A stretch of 16,462 bases of DNA from CAMAVK01 sp964362485 (GCA_964362485.1 CAYIEX010000026.1:1-16462), one strand, 5' to 3'; positions 1 through 6,771 are shown, numbered from the stretch's first letter. The notes: generated by a model not told the origin, from the letters alone. Made by a program: numbers and translations.

Positions 1-1845
1 ATCACACTCTACAACGCCGATATTGCACCTGAACAAGAATTCTTTTACAAGTACCATCTCTATCCCGGTGTCTACACTGACCAAGACCTCAACGTAGAGC
101 AAGAACAACAACCTATCTCACTCACCACGGCTACACTCAAAATAACATCTGAACAACAAATCATCCAGAAAATTGAATTCAACAAACAGATCATCCAAGG
201 AACTGAACCAGAAATGCTCGAACAATTCACCAAACTCTTCCAAGAATCTGACCCTGATGTTCTCATCATGGATTTTGGCTTTGCTCAACTCCCATTTTTA
301 GCCGCAAAGCTCGAATTCTACAATCTCACCTGCCCATTTCATCGCTATGACCCAGAACCAATTAAGTATCGAGGTGGCAAATCATTCTACAGTTATGGTC
401 AAGTCCAATTCAGGGATTATGCTATCAGATTGAGAGGACGCTTTCTCATCGACACTAACTCCACCATTGGCTCTCAATGTGATATTGATGGTATTTTGGA
501 ACTGTGCGAACTCACCGGAGCCAGATTTCAACATATGGCGTCACGTAGTTTTGGCGCGACATTTCAACATTCACTCATCCGCCTCATGTACAACAAAGAC
601 ATACTCATACCCTACAAAGAAAAGCCCGTCGACCTCCCTCTATCCATGTATCATCTCCTCAAAGGTGATCGAGCAGGACATACGTTTGATGCCAGAGTCG
701 GATTTCATAAAGACGTCGCAGAAATAGATTTCTCTTCCATGTTTCCATGGGTCATTCATAACAAAAATATTTCTGCCGAAACAATTCTTGCTGGTGATCC
801 ACCCTACGAGACTGTCCCAGGACTTCCCATCAAAATATCCCACGCAAAGAAAGGACTCATCCCCGAAGCCATAAAACCAATACTAGACCGCCGCATGTAT
901 TACAAAAAGAATCGTAGCACAATCAACGACTCCAGAGCTCAAGCACTCAAATACGTCCTCGTCACCGCCTATGGTTATCTCAGATTTCGCGAATTCAAAT
1001 TAGGCATTGCCACATCACACATGGCCATTTGTGCCTACGCCCGTGACATCATTCTCCAATCAGCGCAACTTGCCGAATCACGTGGATTTGAAGTCGTGCA
1101 TGGCATTGTTGATTCGCTCTATATCAAAAAGAAAAACATTACTCAAGAAGAAGTCAAAGCGTTTTGTCAAGAACTCGAACAATTAGTCGACATTCCCGTG
1201 GCGAGTGATGGCATATTCAAATGGGTTGTCTTCTTGCCATCCATCAACGACCCCGACCGACCGCTCCCCGCCACCTATTATGGTGTGTTTAAACATGGGG
1301 ATTTGAAAGTACGAGGTATTGAAGTGAGGCAACGTAAAACTCCCCCGCTTGTCAAGTATTTCCAGCAAGAGGTGCTTAACATGATGCAACATTGCACAAC
1401 CAAAAAAGAAATTGTGGAGCAACTCGAACTCTATTGTGCGGTACTGAGGAGATGTATTTTGAGTATTGAACGGTTCCCCGTGGCGTGGCTGTTACATAAG
1501 ATTCAACTCTCCCAAGAGACCTATGCACACAACATCCCTCAAAAGAAAATTACAGAGCAACTACGGGCGGACGGCATTACCATTCGCCCCGGTATGTTCA
1601 TCACCTATTTGATGCAAGAACATAATTGCCCTGTCATGGAAAAGCAGTATTCAGGTAAACCTGATAGAATCTATTATCAGAGTCTCTTGATACGCTCACT
1701 TCTGATATTACTTCAACCGTTCGGTATTGATCGCAAACGTATTGTGGAGTTGGTGGGGATGGATAAACAGCTGAGAATTACGGACTTTACTGAGACATTG
1801 CCCCTACTTTCATTTGAACGAGAAACAGCACCGCAGGTAATGTAG
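1..1845 (+). CDS. Family B DNA polymerase, 5'-truncated by window edge
   Basis: The frame is open from the first base, so the N-terminus, including the first exonuclease motif, lies outside; 614 residues are visible. The start matches the linker typical of archaeal PolB (LYNADI, then EQEFFYKYHLYPG). Polymerase motif A is intact (DFSSMFP, 727-747). Motif B is a variant (K at 949, then TAYGYL up to about 984). Motif C reads HGIVDSLY (1099-1122) in place of YGDTDS, so the first Asp of the DTD triplet is replaced but the second remains. The ExoII region (DPDVLIMDFGFAQLPFL, near 244-300) lacks the usual N-x2-3-F/Y-D pattern, so proofreading is probably lost. This pattern recalls the archaeal PolB2 group, described as partly inactivated or specialised for lesion bypass; the subgroup assignment is inference. 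Motif A Asp and the second motif C Asp are the main metal ligands of the family, so residual polymerase activity is possible. Genes for SRAP and DinD nearby fit a role in damage tolerance. Confidence 0.88.
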   Translation: MTLYNADIAPEQEFFYKYHLYPGVYTDQDLNVEQEQQPISLTTATLKITSEQQIIQKIEFNKQIIQGTEPEMLEQFTKLFQESDPDVLIMDFGFAQLPFLAAKLEFYNLTCPFHRYDPEPIKYRGGKSFYSYGQVQFRDYAIRLRGRFLIDTNSTIGSQCDIDGILELCELTGARFQHMASRSFGATFQHSLIRLMYNKDILIPYKEKPVDLPLSMYHLLKGDRAGHTFDARVGFHKDVAEIDFSSMFPWVIHNKNISAETILAGDPPYETVPGLPIKISHAKKGLIPEAIKPILDRRMYYKKNRSTINDSRAQALKYVLVTAYGYLRFREFKLGIATSHMAICAYARDIILQSAQLAESRGFEVVHGIVDSLYIKKKNITQEEVKAFCQELEQLVDIPVASDGIFKWVVFLPSINDPDRPLPATYYGVFKHGDLKVRGIEVRQRKTPPLVKYFQQEVLNMMQHCTTKKEIVEQLELYCAVLRRCILSIERFPVAWLLHKIQLSQETYAHNIPQKKITEQLRADGITIRPGMFITYLMQEHNCPVMEKQYSGKPDRIYYQSLLIRSLLILLQPFGIDRKRIVELVGMDKQLRITDFTETLPLLSFERETAPQVM

Positions 1846-1914
1846 TGAAGATTAAATACAATGGTAATCAAGAAACGAAAAATAATGAAAAATAAAGTAT
1901 GGAGAGCGAGAAAA

Positions 1915-1924
1915 CTTTTAAATA
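1915..1924 (+). promoter_or_regulatory. TATA box for the VOC gene
   Basis: The sequence cttttaaata lies about 25 nt before the ATG at 1946, the spacing expected for an archaeal TATA box with a very short leader. There is no Shine-Dalgarno site before the ATG. Confidence 0.6.
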
Positions 1925-1945
1925 CTAATACATAATCACAAACAT

Positions 1946-2317
1946 ATGATTGACCATGTCACCATTCGCGTAGAAGATTTAGAGAAAAGTCGAGCTTTTT
2001 ATGAAAAGGTTTTGGCTACTCTTGGATATAAACACAATATTGGTAGTAAAGACGAGGGCTTCTATGGCTTTGGCTTCGGAGATGATCCGATCTTTGAAAT
2101 AAGCCAAGCCACAAAAGATCGCCCCGCTCATAAAAAAGTTCATATCGCCTTTAAAGCCAAGACCAAAGAGCAGATACAAGAATTCTACAAAGTAGCAATC
2201 GCGAATGGTGCCAAAGATAATGGTAAACCTGGTCCAAGAAAAAACTATACTCCTACTTATTATGCCGCTTTCATAATAGACCCAGATGAAAATAACATGG
2301 AAGCATGTTTGTACTAA
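1946..2317 (+). CDS. VOC (glyoxalase/bleomycin-resistance fold) protein
   Basis: This 123-aa single-domain protein has the two beta-alpha-beta-beta-beta modules of the vicinal oxygen chelate superfamily. It opens with MIDHVTIRVEDLEKSRAFYE, a textbook VOC N-terminus. The four expected metal-ligand positions are present: H4, E51 (in FEIS), H66 (in KKVHIAF) and E119 (in NNMEACLY). Their spacing is close to that of E. coli glyoxalase I (H5, E56, H74, E122), so a metal-dependent lyase, isomerase or hydrolase acting on an alpha-keto or thiol-adduct substrate is plausible. The closest characterised group cannot be told from sequence alone, and many such short VOC proteins have unknown substrates. 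It is cytosolic, with no signal peptide. It has its own TATA box and is probably monocistronic. Confidence 0.85.
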   Translation: MIDHVTIRVEDLEKSRAFYEKVLATLGYKHNIGSKDEGFYGFGFGDDPIFEISQATKDRPAHKKVHIAFKAKTKEQIQEFYKVAIANGAKDNGKPGPRKNYTPTYYAAFIIDPDENNMEACLY

Positions 2318-2348
2318 AATGGATATTTAACTAAATCATACCAATAAT

Positions 2349-2358
2349 CTTTTATCTG
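2349..2358 (+). promoter_or_regulatory. Weak TATA-like box for the SRAP gene
   Basis: The sequence cttttatctg is centred about 25 nt before the ATG at 2379. It departs from the best archaeal consensus, so this is a positional call. Confidence 0.4.
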
Positions 2359-2378
2359 ATAAACCATCCCATAATCCC

Positions 2379-3056
2379 ATGTGCGGCAGATTCAGTATAA
2401 CCCCCTCGAAAGAGAAAATCGAAGAACGCTTCCACGCCACGATGAACGCAGAGTGGAAACCCAATTACAACGTCGCTCCCTCCCAGATGGTTCCAATCAT
2501 TACCAACGAAAATCCAAAAGAAATCGTCATGGCGCGTTTTGGGTTTATTCCCAGTTGGGCTGAAGATGCCAAGATGGGCTACAAAATGATTAATACCAGA
2601 GCCGAGACTATCTTAGACAAGCCAACGTTCAAAACCGCGGTGAAAACCAAACGATGCCTGATCCTAGCAGACGGATTCTATGAATGGAAAGCAACAGACA
2701 AGCACAAACAGCCCTATCGCATTGGAATAAAGAAAGGAGAGCTCTTTGCATTCGCGGGCATTTGGAATACCTGGAAAGGCATCACCACATTTTCCATCAT
2801 CACCTGTTCAGCAAATGCTGCAATGAAACCAATTCATGAACGTATGCCCGTTATTCTTCCACAAGACAAAGAGCAGGAGTGGCTGACCAACGCACATGAC
2901 GAAGCATTAACATTACTGCAACCATGTGATGCCAAACGCATGAAAACATTTGTTGTGTCAGATGCGGTGAATTCCGTAGCGCACAATAGCAAAGAGCTTC
3001 TACTTCCAGTGAATTCCTTTTCTACTTCTGATGCAACCACTTTCTCCCATAAATAA
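2379..3056 (+). CDS. SRAP domain protein (YedK/HMCES-like abasic-site sensor)
   Basis: The 225-aa protein begins MCGRFSI, the hallmark of the family. After Met removal Cys2 becomes the N-terminal residue that forms a thiazolidine crosslink with abasic sites in single-stranded DNA. The other conserved active-site residues are visible: N72 in MINTRAET, E102 in DGFYEWK, and H153 in MKPIHERMPVIL. Length and motif order match the bacterial YedK family across one full domain. By family knowledge it shields abasic sites from cleavage and error-prone bypass and then self-reverses or is degraded. The ATG at 2379 is fixed by the need for Cys at position 2. It sits between a PolB-type polymerase and DinD, suggesting a DNA-damage neighbourhood, although each gene seems to have its own promoter. 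Confidence 0.95.
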   Translation: MCGRFSITPSKEKIEERFHATMNAEWKPNYNVAPSQMVPIITNENPKEIVMARFGFIPSWAEDAKMGYKMINTRAETILDKPTFKTAVKTKRCLILADGFYEWKATDKHKQPYRIGIKKGELFAFAGIWNTWKGITTFSIITCSANAAMKPIHERMPVILPQDKEQEWLTNAHDEALTLLQPCDAKRMKTFVVSDAVNSVAHNSKELLLPVNSFSTSDATTFSHK

Positions 3057-3133
3057 TTACTTGAAGAGTATATCCACAAAATAGCGGAAGCTAACACCGT
3101 AACATCACCACGTAAATCTCCTTTCTTCTTTTT
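3057..3133. other. Short gap with T-rich stretch, possible terminator for the SRAP gene
   Basis: No gene was found here. A pyrimidine-rich run (cctttcttcttttttc, about 3119-3135) follows the SRAP stop codon and could act as a T-rich archaeal terminator for the plus strand. No hairpin stands out. Confidence 0.3.
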
Positions 3134-3274
3134 TCAGTACAGATCACATAATTTAAGCAATAACTTTTCATCTTCTTCTTTAAAACTCAGCTCTACTTTT
3201 TCACTAACAATCAATTCTTTTACCGCATTATATCTACCCCTAGAAATTTCTATCTCCTCTTCTTTGAATGGACC
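3134..3274 (-). pseudogene. Start-less reading frame after dinD, possible gene remnant
   Basis: On the minus strand 46 sense codons precede a TGA (3134-3136). The predicted peptide contains EEEIEISRGRYNAVKELI and then SEKVELSFKEEDEKLLLKL. The alternation of charged and hydrophobic residues looks like genuine coding sequence. It overlaps the last codons of dinD in another frame and has no ATG or GTG start; the frame continues upstream inside dinD to a TAG without a start. It may be the tail of a decayed or frameshifted small gene, or a C-terminal extension of DinD separated by an indel near 3250-3275. Its function is not recognisable. Confidence 0.3.
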
Positions 3275-4089
3275 GTTACTCGTTCTTCCTCTTTCTTTAC
3301 CATTCTTTGGAGTTTTTGAATATCTTCTTCTGCAGGAAGTTGTTCGGGTATGATCCCACTATCTACCAATAATCCTCTCACTTTTTTATTATTTGTAATG
3401 TGCTCTTCCGTGATATCATTCTCACCTTTAAGATTCTCCTTCTTAACATTAAAATTTGTAATTTCTGTTGCTAAATTCTTCGCGGTAATTGTTACAGTTG
3501 GTAAAAAGTCAGCCAATGGTCTTTTTTCGGGAATTTTCAACTTATTTTTCATCTTTTTAGTATCATATCCACCAAATAGAGCTTCATCGCCTTTGCTTCT
3601 GATTCGGGCAAAGCCTGCATCATCTACGCCACGCTCATAAATTAATTTAGAAAGTTCTGTTTCGGAAGCGACCAGCTTTTGCCTTGCCGTTAATCTTTCA
3701 ATCAGGTCTATTCTTTGCTCTATAAGCTCTTGTTTTCTGGTTTGGAGAGCAAAATAGCTTTGGGCAAAAGCAATCTGTTCTTTTCGTGGATCACCATTTT
3801 GGGCTATTAAATAACAAGCGTATCTGGTAAGCTTATAGTCAATTATCTCTCTTTTTGCTCCTTTTGGCAGGTCTATCGTTTTCCTGACCTCAAGAAAATG
3901 ATCCAAAATATTTTGCTTGGAATGAGTGCAGGCTTCCTTTGCCTTCTCAATTGCATGAACAAAGTTCTCCCATTTATCATACCCTAAAAGTATTTGCAAA
4001 TCTCGAGCAAACCAGAATTCAATATTAGATTCCTCATGAGCATACTCTTCGAAAGTTTTCTTAAGTTTTATGATAATCCCAAGTTCCAT
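3250..4089 (-). CDS. dinD: DinD-like DNA damage-inducible protein
   Basis: The 279-aa protein is collinear with E. coli DinD (about 274 aa). The N-terminal part (about 20-60: FWFARDLQILLGYDKWENF, then KAKEAC) is a BRO-N/antirepressor-like domain. The segment YLIAQNGDPRKEQIAFAQSY, then FALQTRKQEL (about 92-121), is the most conserved DinD block. The middle carries GGYDTKKMKNKL and KRPLADFLPTVTITAKNLAT. The C-terminus (IIPEQLPAEEDIQKLQ) matches the family's LPEELP-type ending. In E. coli DinD is SOS-induced and inhibits RecA-driven strand exchange; its role in archaea is unknown. The gene is often spread by horizontal transfer, and this copy is probably acquired (inference). It is transcribed opposite to its neighbours, behind a minus-strand TATA-like box at 4154-4163. 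ATG 4089 gives the family-like N-terminus. Confidence 0.93.
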   Translation of the reverse strand: MELGIIIKLKKTFEEYAHEESNIEFWFARDLQILLGYDKWENFVHAIEKAKEACTHSKQNILDHFLEVRKTIDLPKGAKREIIDYKLTRYACYLIAQNGDPRKEQIAFAQSYFALQTRKQELIEQRIDLIERLTARQKLVASETELSKLIYERGVDDAGFARIRSKGDEALFGGYDTKKMKNKLKIPEKRPLADFLPTVTITAKNLATEITNFNVKKENLKGENDITEEHITNNKKVRGLLVDSGIIPEQLPAEEDIQKLQRMVKKEEERVTVHSKKRR

Positions 4090-4153
4090 TTAAAACCTCA
4101 TATTCCCAACTTCCTGCAAAGCAGACAATCATTATTTTTCCATAATCAGTATC

Positions 4154-4163
4154 ATTATATATG
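4154..4163 (-). promoter_or_regulatory. TATA-like box for dinD
   Basis: Read on the minus strand it is catatataat, placed to start transcription near 4130 and give a leader of about 40 nt before the dinD ATG. A second minus-strand candidate (ttatataaaa) lies within 4211-4220. Confidence 0.4.
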
Positions 4164-4213
4164 AACCATCGAATACTAAAAAGACAAAACATATACTCAG
4201 AAGGGTTGTATTT

Positions 4214-4257
4214 TATATAACCTCCCTCAACTTGTCCAGTGCGGGAGTGGTTATATA
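4214..4257. repeat. Inverted repeat with TATA-like arms between divergent genes
   Basis: The arms tatataacc (4214-4222) and ggttatata (4249-4257) are perfectly complementary. An inner pair tccc (4223-4226) / ggga (4243-4246) extends the dyad past a 2-nt bulge, leaving a loop of about 16 nt. Each arm holds a TATA-like core. It lies in the 264-nt gap between dinD (-) and the NTR-like gene (+), which contains no other convincing gene. It could be a divergent promoter or operator, or form a hairpin in RNA. Confidence 0.5.
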
Positions 4258-4321
4258 CTTCTAAATACAATAACCTCATTTCTTCCCCGAGAAAAAATAA
4301 GCCTCCCTCCACACCCCACAC

Positions 4322-4330
4322 ATTTAAAAA
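4322..4330 (+). promoter_or_regulatory. TATA-like box for the NTR-like gene
   Basis: The run atttaaaaa lies 24-32 nt before the ATG at 4354, in an otherwise pyrimidine-rich leader. No Shine-Dalgarno site is seen. Another possible box, ggttatatac, is at 4249-4258. Confidence 0.5.
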
Positions 4331-4353
4331 CATCCCTCCCCCTCCTCCACCCC

Positions 4354-4839
4354 ATGAAATTAATCTTATTCATCCTCCTTCTCGCCATTCCATTCTCCCT
4401 TGCCTGTTCTTGTATCGAATCACCTCCACCCGAAGTAGCATTGAACCAATCCAGCGCCGTCTTTCGCGCAACCGTCACAAAGATCCAAAATCCAATCTTT
4501 TCCACAAGTTCATTAGACCCACAAGAAATAACCTTCACCGTTCACGAAGTCTGGAAGGGTGACATTCAAAAAACCACCATTTTAACAACGGCACAAGGAG
4601 GAGCCAGTTGCGGCTATGAATTCAAACTCAACCAAGAATATCTAATCTACAGCACCAATAATGAAGTTTCTTTGTGTTCAAGAACAACACCCACCCCCAC
4701 AGATGACATTCAGTTATTAGGCAACTCAACTCCACCACAAGACGATGAACCGCAAGGTCTCCATCCAATCCTTCGTATTTCTCTTATGGGACTTGGCGTT
4801 CTAGTCGCAGCGCTATTGCTGCTCCGATACAAAAAGTAA
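4354..4839 (+). CDS. Secreted, C-terminally anchored TIMP/NTR-like protein
   Basis: The 161-aa protein has a signal peptide (residues 1-17, KLILFILLLAIPFSLA), so the mature form would start CSC. Four cysteines follow the netrin/TIMP-like pattern: C18, C20, C86 (GGASCGYEF) and C108 (SLCSR). The core VFRATVTKI ... FTVHEVWKGD ... EYLIYS ... LCSRT is the widespread prokaryotic TIMP-like (OB-fold) arrangement. Two disulphides, C18 or C20 with C86 and C108, are expected. A Thr/Pro/Asp-rich linker (about 109-135) leads to one C-terminal membrane helix (about 140-157) with a basic RYKK tail, so the domain is displayed outside the cell. Animal TIMPs inhibit metalloproteases through the N-terminal Cys; whether this one does so is unknown. 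A lipoprotein reading (SLAC) is possible, but the lipobox is poor. Confidence 0.8.
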   Translation: MKLILFILLLAIPFSLACSCIESPPPEVALNQSSAVFRATVTKIQNPIFSTSSLDPQEITFTVHEVWKGDIQKTTILTTAQGGASCGYEFKLNQEYLIYSTNNEVSLCSRTTPTPTDDIQLLGNSTPPQDDEPQGLHPILRISLMGLGVLVAALLLLRYKK

Positions 4840-4848
4840 ATCGAAAGA

Positions 4849-4857
4849 ATTATAAAC
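4849..4857 (+). promoter_or_regulatory. TATA box for the HTH-MNT/HEPN operon
   Basis: The sequence attataaac lies about 25-33 nt before the ATG at 4882. It overlaps the left arm of the palindrome at 4853-4866. Confidence 0.6.
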
Positions 4858-4866
4858 TATAGTTTA
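4853..4866. promoter_or_regulatory. Perfect 14-bp palindrome, candidate operator
   Basis: The sequence taaactatagttta equals its own reverse complement. It overlaps the TATA box and ends 16 nt before the start of a gene whose product begins with a helix-turn-helix domain, so autorepression is a natural guess (inference). Confidence 0.5.
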
Positions 4867-4881
4867 CAATAATAAATAAAA

Positions 4882-5421
4882 ATGGACATAGATAAACAAA
4901 AGTGGACTTCGCTCCAAACAAGAATTTTCTCTTTAGTCTGCCTCAAATCAGGACAAAAACTAAGCCAAAGAGACATTGCTAAAAGCCTTAAAGTGTCTCC
5001 CATGGCTATATCAAAAGCCATTCCTCCAATCATTAAAACCAAGCTCATTAATCTAGAAAAGACAAAAACAATAAATTTCATTTTTTTTAATAGGGATGAA
5101 ACCAAGGCCATAGAATATAAGAGAGTTGAAAACCTGCAACAAATATACAGCTCCGATTTCTCAGACTATCTCAAAGATGAACTTCCTGGGGGCACAATAA
5201 TCCTATTTGGAAGTTACTCATTAGGTGAAGACACAAATTTATCTGACATTGACATAGCAATTGTTGGGAGAAAGGAAAAAACACTAAAATTGGACAAGTA
5301 CGAAAAATATTTGGAGCGAAAAATCAGTCTCCACTTTTTTCCTTCATGGAAAGAAATGCCTACTCATTTAAAAAATAACATTGTAAGGGGCATTGTATTA
5401 CACGGTACAGTTGAACTATGA
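4882..5421 (+). CDS. HTH-nucleotidyltransferase fusion (MNT-type antitoxin)
   Basis: The 179-aa protein joins an N-terminal winged-helix/HTH domain (about 10-65; LSQRDIAKSLKVSPMAISKA is the recognition helix region) to a minimal nucleotidyltransferase domain (about 95-175). The NTase signature is FGSYSLGEDTNLSDIDIAIV (109-128), with G110-S111 and the two metal-binding aspartates D122 and D124. The third family carboxylate, expected in the strand at about 148-153 (ISLHFF), is missing, with H151 nearby. In known MNT/HEPN systems the MNT protein neutralises the HEPN toxin by adding AMP groups to it, and the HTH would allow autoregulation. It overlaps the HEPN gene by 4 nt (ATGA), which indicates translational coupling. 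The palindrome upstream is its likely binding site. Confidence 0.85.
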   Translation: MDIDKQKWTSLQTRIFSLVCLKSGQKLSQRDIAKSLKVSPMAISKAIPPIIKTKLINLEKTKTINFIFFNRDETKAIEYKRVENLQQIYSSDFSDYLKDELPGGTIILFGSYSLGEDTNLSDIDIAIVGRKEKTLKLDKYEKYLERKISLHFFPSWKEMPTHLKNNIVRGIVLHGTVEL

Positions 5422-5852
5422 AAAAATTTGAAGAATATCTCCAAGAAAGCACCGTAATATCTGTTTCACCAAACCCAGAGAGAGCTAAAAGCCTCGTAGC
5501 TGAATCAGAAAGAAGAATGTCATCTTTACAAGAACGCTTGAAAAAAATAGGAGTACATGAGAATAATGCCAATGACTACGTTGAATACTGTTATGACATG
5601 ATTATGCATTTGATAAGAGCAAAATTATATCTTGAGGGATATTCTACTACAGGTCAAGGGGCTCACGAAGCAGAAGTATCCTACTTACGAAAACTAGATA
5701 TTAAAGAATCAGAGGTCCTATTTATGGATCAACTAAGGTACTACAGAAATAGAATTCTGTACTATGGTAAAATCCTAGATGAAGAGTATGCACAAAAAGT
5801 GATAGAGTTTACCCAAAGAATAGTTCCTCTTCTCAAAAAAATTATCAAATGA
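5418..5852 (+). CDS. HEPN-domain protein, putative toxin partner
   Basis: The 144-aa all-helical protein follows the HTH-MNT gene with a 4-nt overlap. It matches the HEPN fold: a helix with DYVEYCYDMIMHLIRAKLYL (53-72), the loop GYSTTGQGAHEAEVSYL, and the C-terminal motif helix DQLRYYRNRILYYGKIL (104-120). Catalytic HEPN RNases carry R-x4-6-H; here R110-N111 is kept but the His position is Tyr (Y115 or Y116). The protein may therefore be RNase-inactive or use another mechanism; alternatively Tyr may be the residue modified by the partner. The RNR-x-x-YYG variant seems to recur in archaeal MNT-linked HEPN proteins (recollection, not checked). Its 3' end overlaps the convergent exonuclease gene by 8 nt. 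Confidence 0.82.
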   Translation: MKKFEEYLQESTVISVSPNPERAKSLVAESERRMSSLQERLKKIGVHENNANDYVEYCYDMIMHLIRAKLYLEGYSTTGQGAHEAEVSYLRKLDIKESEVLFMDQLRYYRNRILYYGKILDEEYAQKVIEFTQRIVPLLKKIIK

Positions 5853-6405
5853 CCCGTCGTGCACTCTTCTCAAACTTCAAAACATCTTCTACCTCGCTAA
5901 CTCCACGAGTATGCAATATCCCAAGCATTTGCCTAAACACCGCTGCCGTTGCTTGTACATCCGCCATCGCCCGATGTGCTCGGCTATTTTCCACACCCAA
6001 ATGCAAACATAAATCAGACAACCTCTTACGCTCAAGATCCGGAAACAATCGATTCGCCAATTTTTTAGTGCACAACCGTGGCACAGTAAAAGAATGCCCA
6101 TGCTTTTTCATGTTGTGTTCTAAAAACCCATAATCAAAGGTTGCATTATGCGCAACAAAAACATCTTTTCCTACAAAATCAGAAAATGACGGCAGCACCT
6201 CTCGAATTGCTGGCGCATCGCGTACCATCGCATTATCAATACCCGTTAATTTCGTAATAAAAGAAGGAATTCGCACACCAGGATTCACAAGCGTTTCAAA
6301 TGATTCAACCACCTCACCACGCCGCAACCGGACCGCTGCAATCTCAGTGATTTGATGGTACCCAGCTGAAAGTCCCGTTGTCTCAATATCCACCACCGTA
6401 TACAT
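5845..6405 (-). CDS. DEDDh 3'-5' exonuclease (DnaQ/epsilon-like)
   Basis: The 186-aa protein is a single DnaQ-like exonuclease domain. The DEDDh residues are all present: D6 and E8 in VVDIETTG (ExoI), D91 in HNATFDYGFL (ExoII), and H144 and D149 in RAHRAMADV (ExoIII). Other family marks are LVNPGVRIPSFITKLTGI and the RLCTKKLANRLFP segment. It is a two-metal exonuclease for single-stranded DNA or RNA ends. Without a linked polymerase domain it could proofread, act in repair, or degrade small RNA. Given the degenerate exonuclease region of the PolB at the left edge, it might supply exonuclease activity in trans (speculative). The ATG is preceded by a minus-strand TATA box at 6427-6436. Confidence 0.92.
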   Translation of the reverse strand: MYTVVDIETTGLSAGYHQITEIAAVRLRRGEVVESFETLVNPGVRIPSFITKLTGIDNAMVRDAPAIREVLPSFSDFVGKDVFVAHNATFDYGFLEHNMKKHGHSFTVPRLCTKKLANRLFPDLERKRLSDLCLHLGVENSRAHRAMADVQATAAVFRQMLGILHTRGVSEVEDVLKFEKSARRVI

Positions 6406-6426
6406 AACAGAGCAGAAAACGGAATG

Positions 6427-6436
6427 TGTTTATAAC
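6427..6436 (-). promoter_or_regulatory. TATA box for the DEDDh exonuclease gene
   Basis: On the minus strand it reads gttataaaca, about 25 nt before the ATG at 6405. Confidence 0.6.
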
Positions 6437-6553
6437 ATTTTTGAATTATTAGTTGATGCCAAAAATAAATTATAATTTTCCACATCAACTAATGTTTGAA
6501 AGACACAACTTTTTATAACCTACTTATGTCTTTCATTAGATCAAGAAGAGAAT

Positions 6554-6564
6554 ACTTTATTAAT
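6554..6564 (+). promoter_or_regulatory. TATA-like box for the 57-aa gene
   Basis: The sequence actttattaat ends 25 nt before the ATG at 6589. A stronger-looking box, ttttataacc, is at 6511-6520 and would give a leader of about 50 nt. Both lie downstream of the earlier ATG at 6496, which argues for the later start. Confidence 0.45.
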
Positions 6565-6588
6565 ACCAAACAATTAAAAGCAAAAACT

Positions 6589-6762
6589 ATGGCACACAAC
6601 CACACTGAAGATGACGAAATGGATGAAGGAATGGAACTCGAAGAAGTCGTTGACGAAAATAACCTTCTAATCAATGCCCTACTCAAGCTTTTAATTAAAA
6701 AGAAGTTAATTACCGAGCAAGAGCTTGATAAAGCAATCGAAGAACTCGAAAACGAAGAATAA
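6589..6762 (+). CDS. Small acidic hypothetical protein (57 aa)
   Basis: The protein starts MAHNHTEDDEMDEGMELEE and ends in a helical module, LINALLKLLIKKKLITEQEL followed by DKAIEELENEE. The acidic N-terminal tail is probably disordered. The C-terminal half resembles the common short helical-hairpin motif in which a K-rich helix is followed by I-T-x-x-E-L. Start 6589 was preferred to the in-frame ATGs at 6496 and 6526 because TATA-like boxes lie at 6511 and 6554. It ends against a run of seven T (6764-6770). Function is unknown; a protein-binding adaptor role is only a guess. Confidence 0.6.
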   Translation: MAHNHTEDDEMDEGMELEEVVDENNLLINALLKLLIKKKLITEQELDKAIEELENEE

Positions 6763-6763
6763 A

Positions 6764-6770
6764 TTTTTTT
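6764..6770 (+). terminator. T-tract terminator after the 57-aa gene
   Basis: A run of seven T begins two bases after the TAA, in the 9-nt space before the convergent pyrF stop. Oligo-T alone can terminate archaeal RNA polymerase. Confidence 0.5.
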
Positions 6771-6771
6771 C

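Noticed and set aside
4061..4333. 90-aa minus-strand ORF upstream of and overlapping dinD
   Set aside because: It covers promoter-like sequence and the dinD start in another frame, its composition is not protein-like, and it crosses the dyad at 4214-4257.
6496..6588. N-terminal extension of the small acidic protein from the ATG at 6496 or 6526
   Set aside because: TATA-like boxes at 6511 and 6554 lie downstream of or at these starts, which places the transcript start after them.
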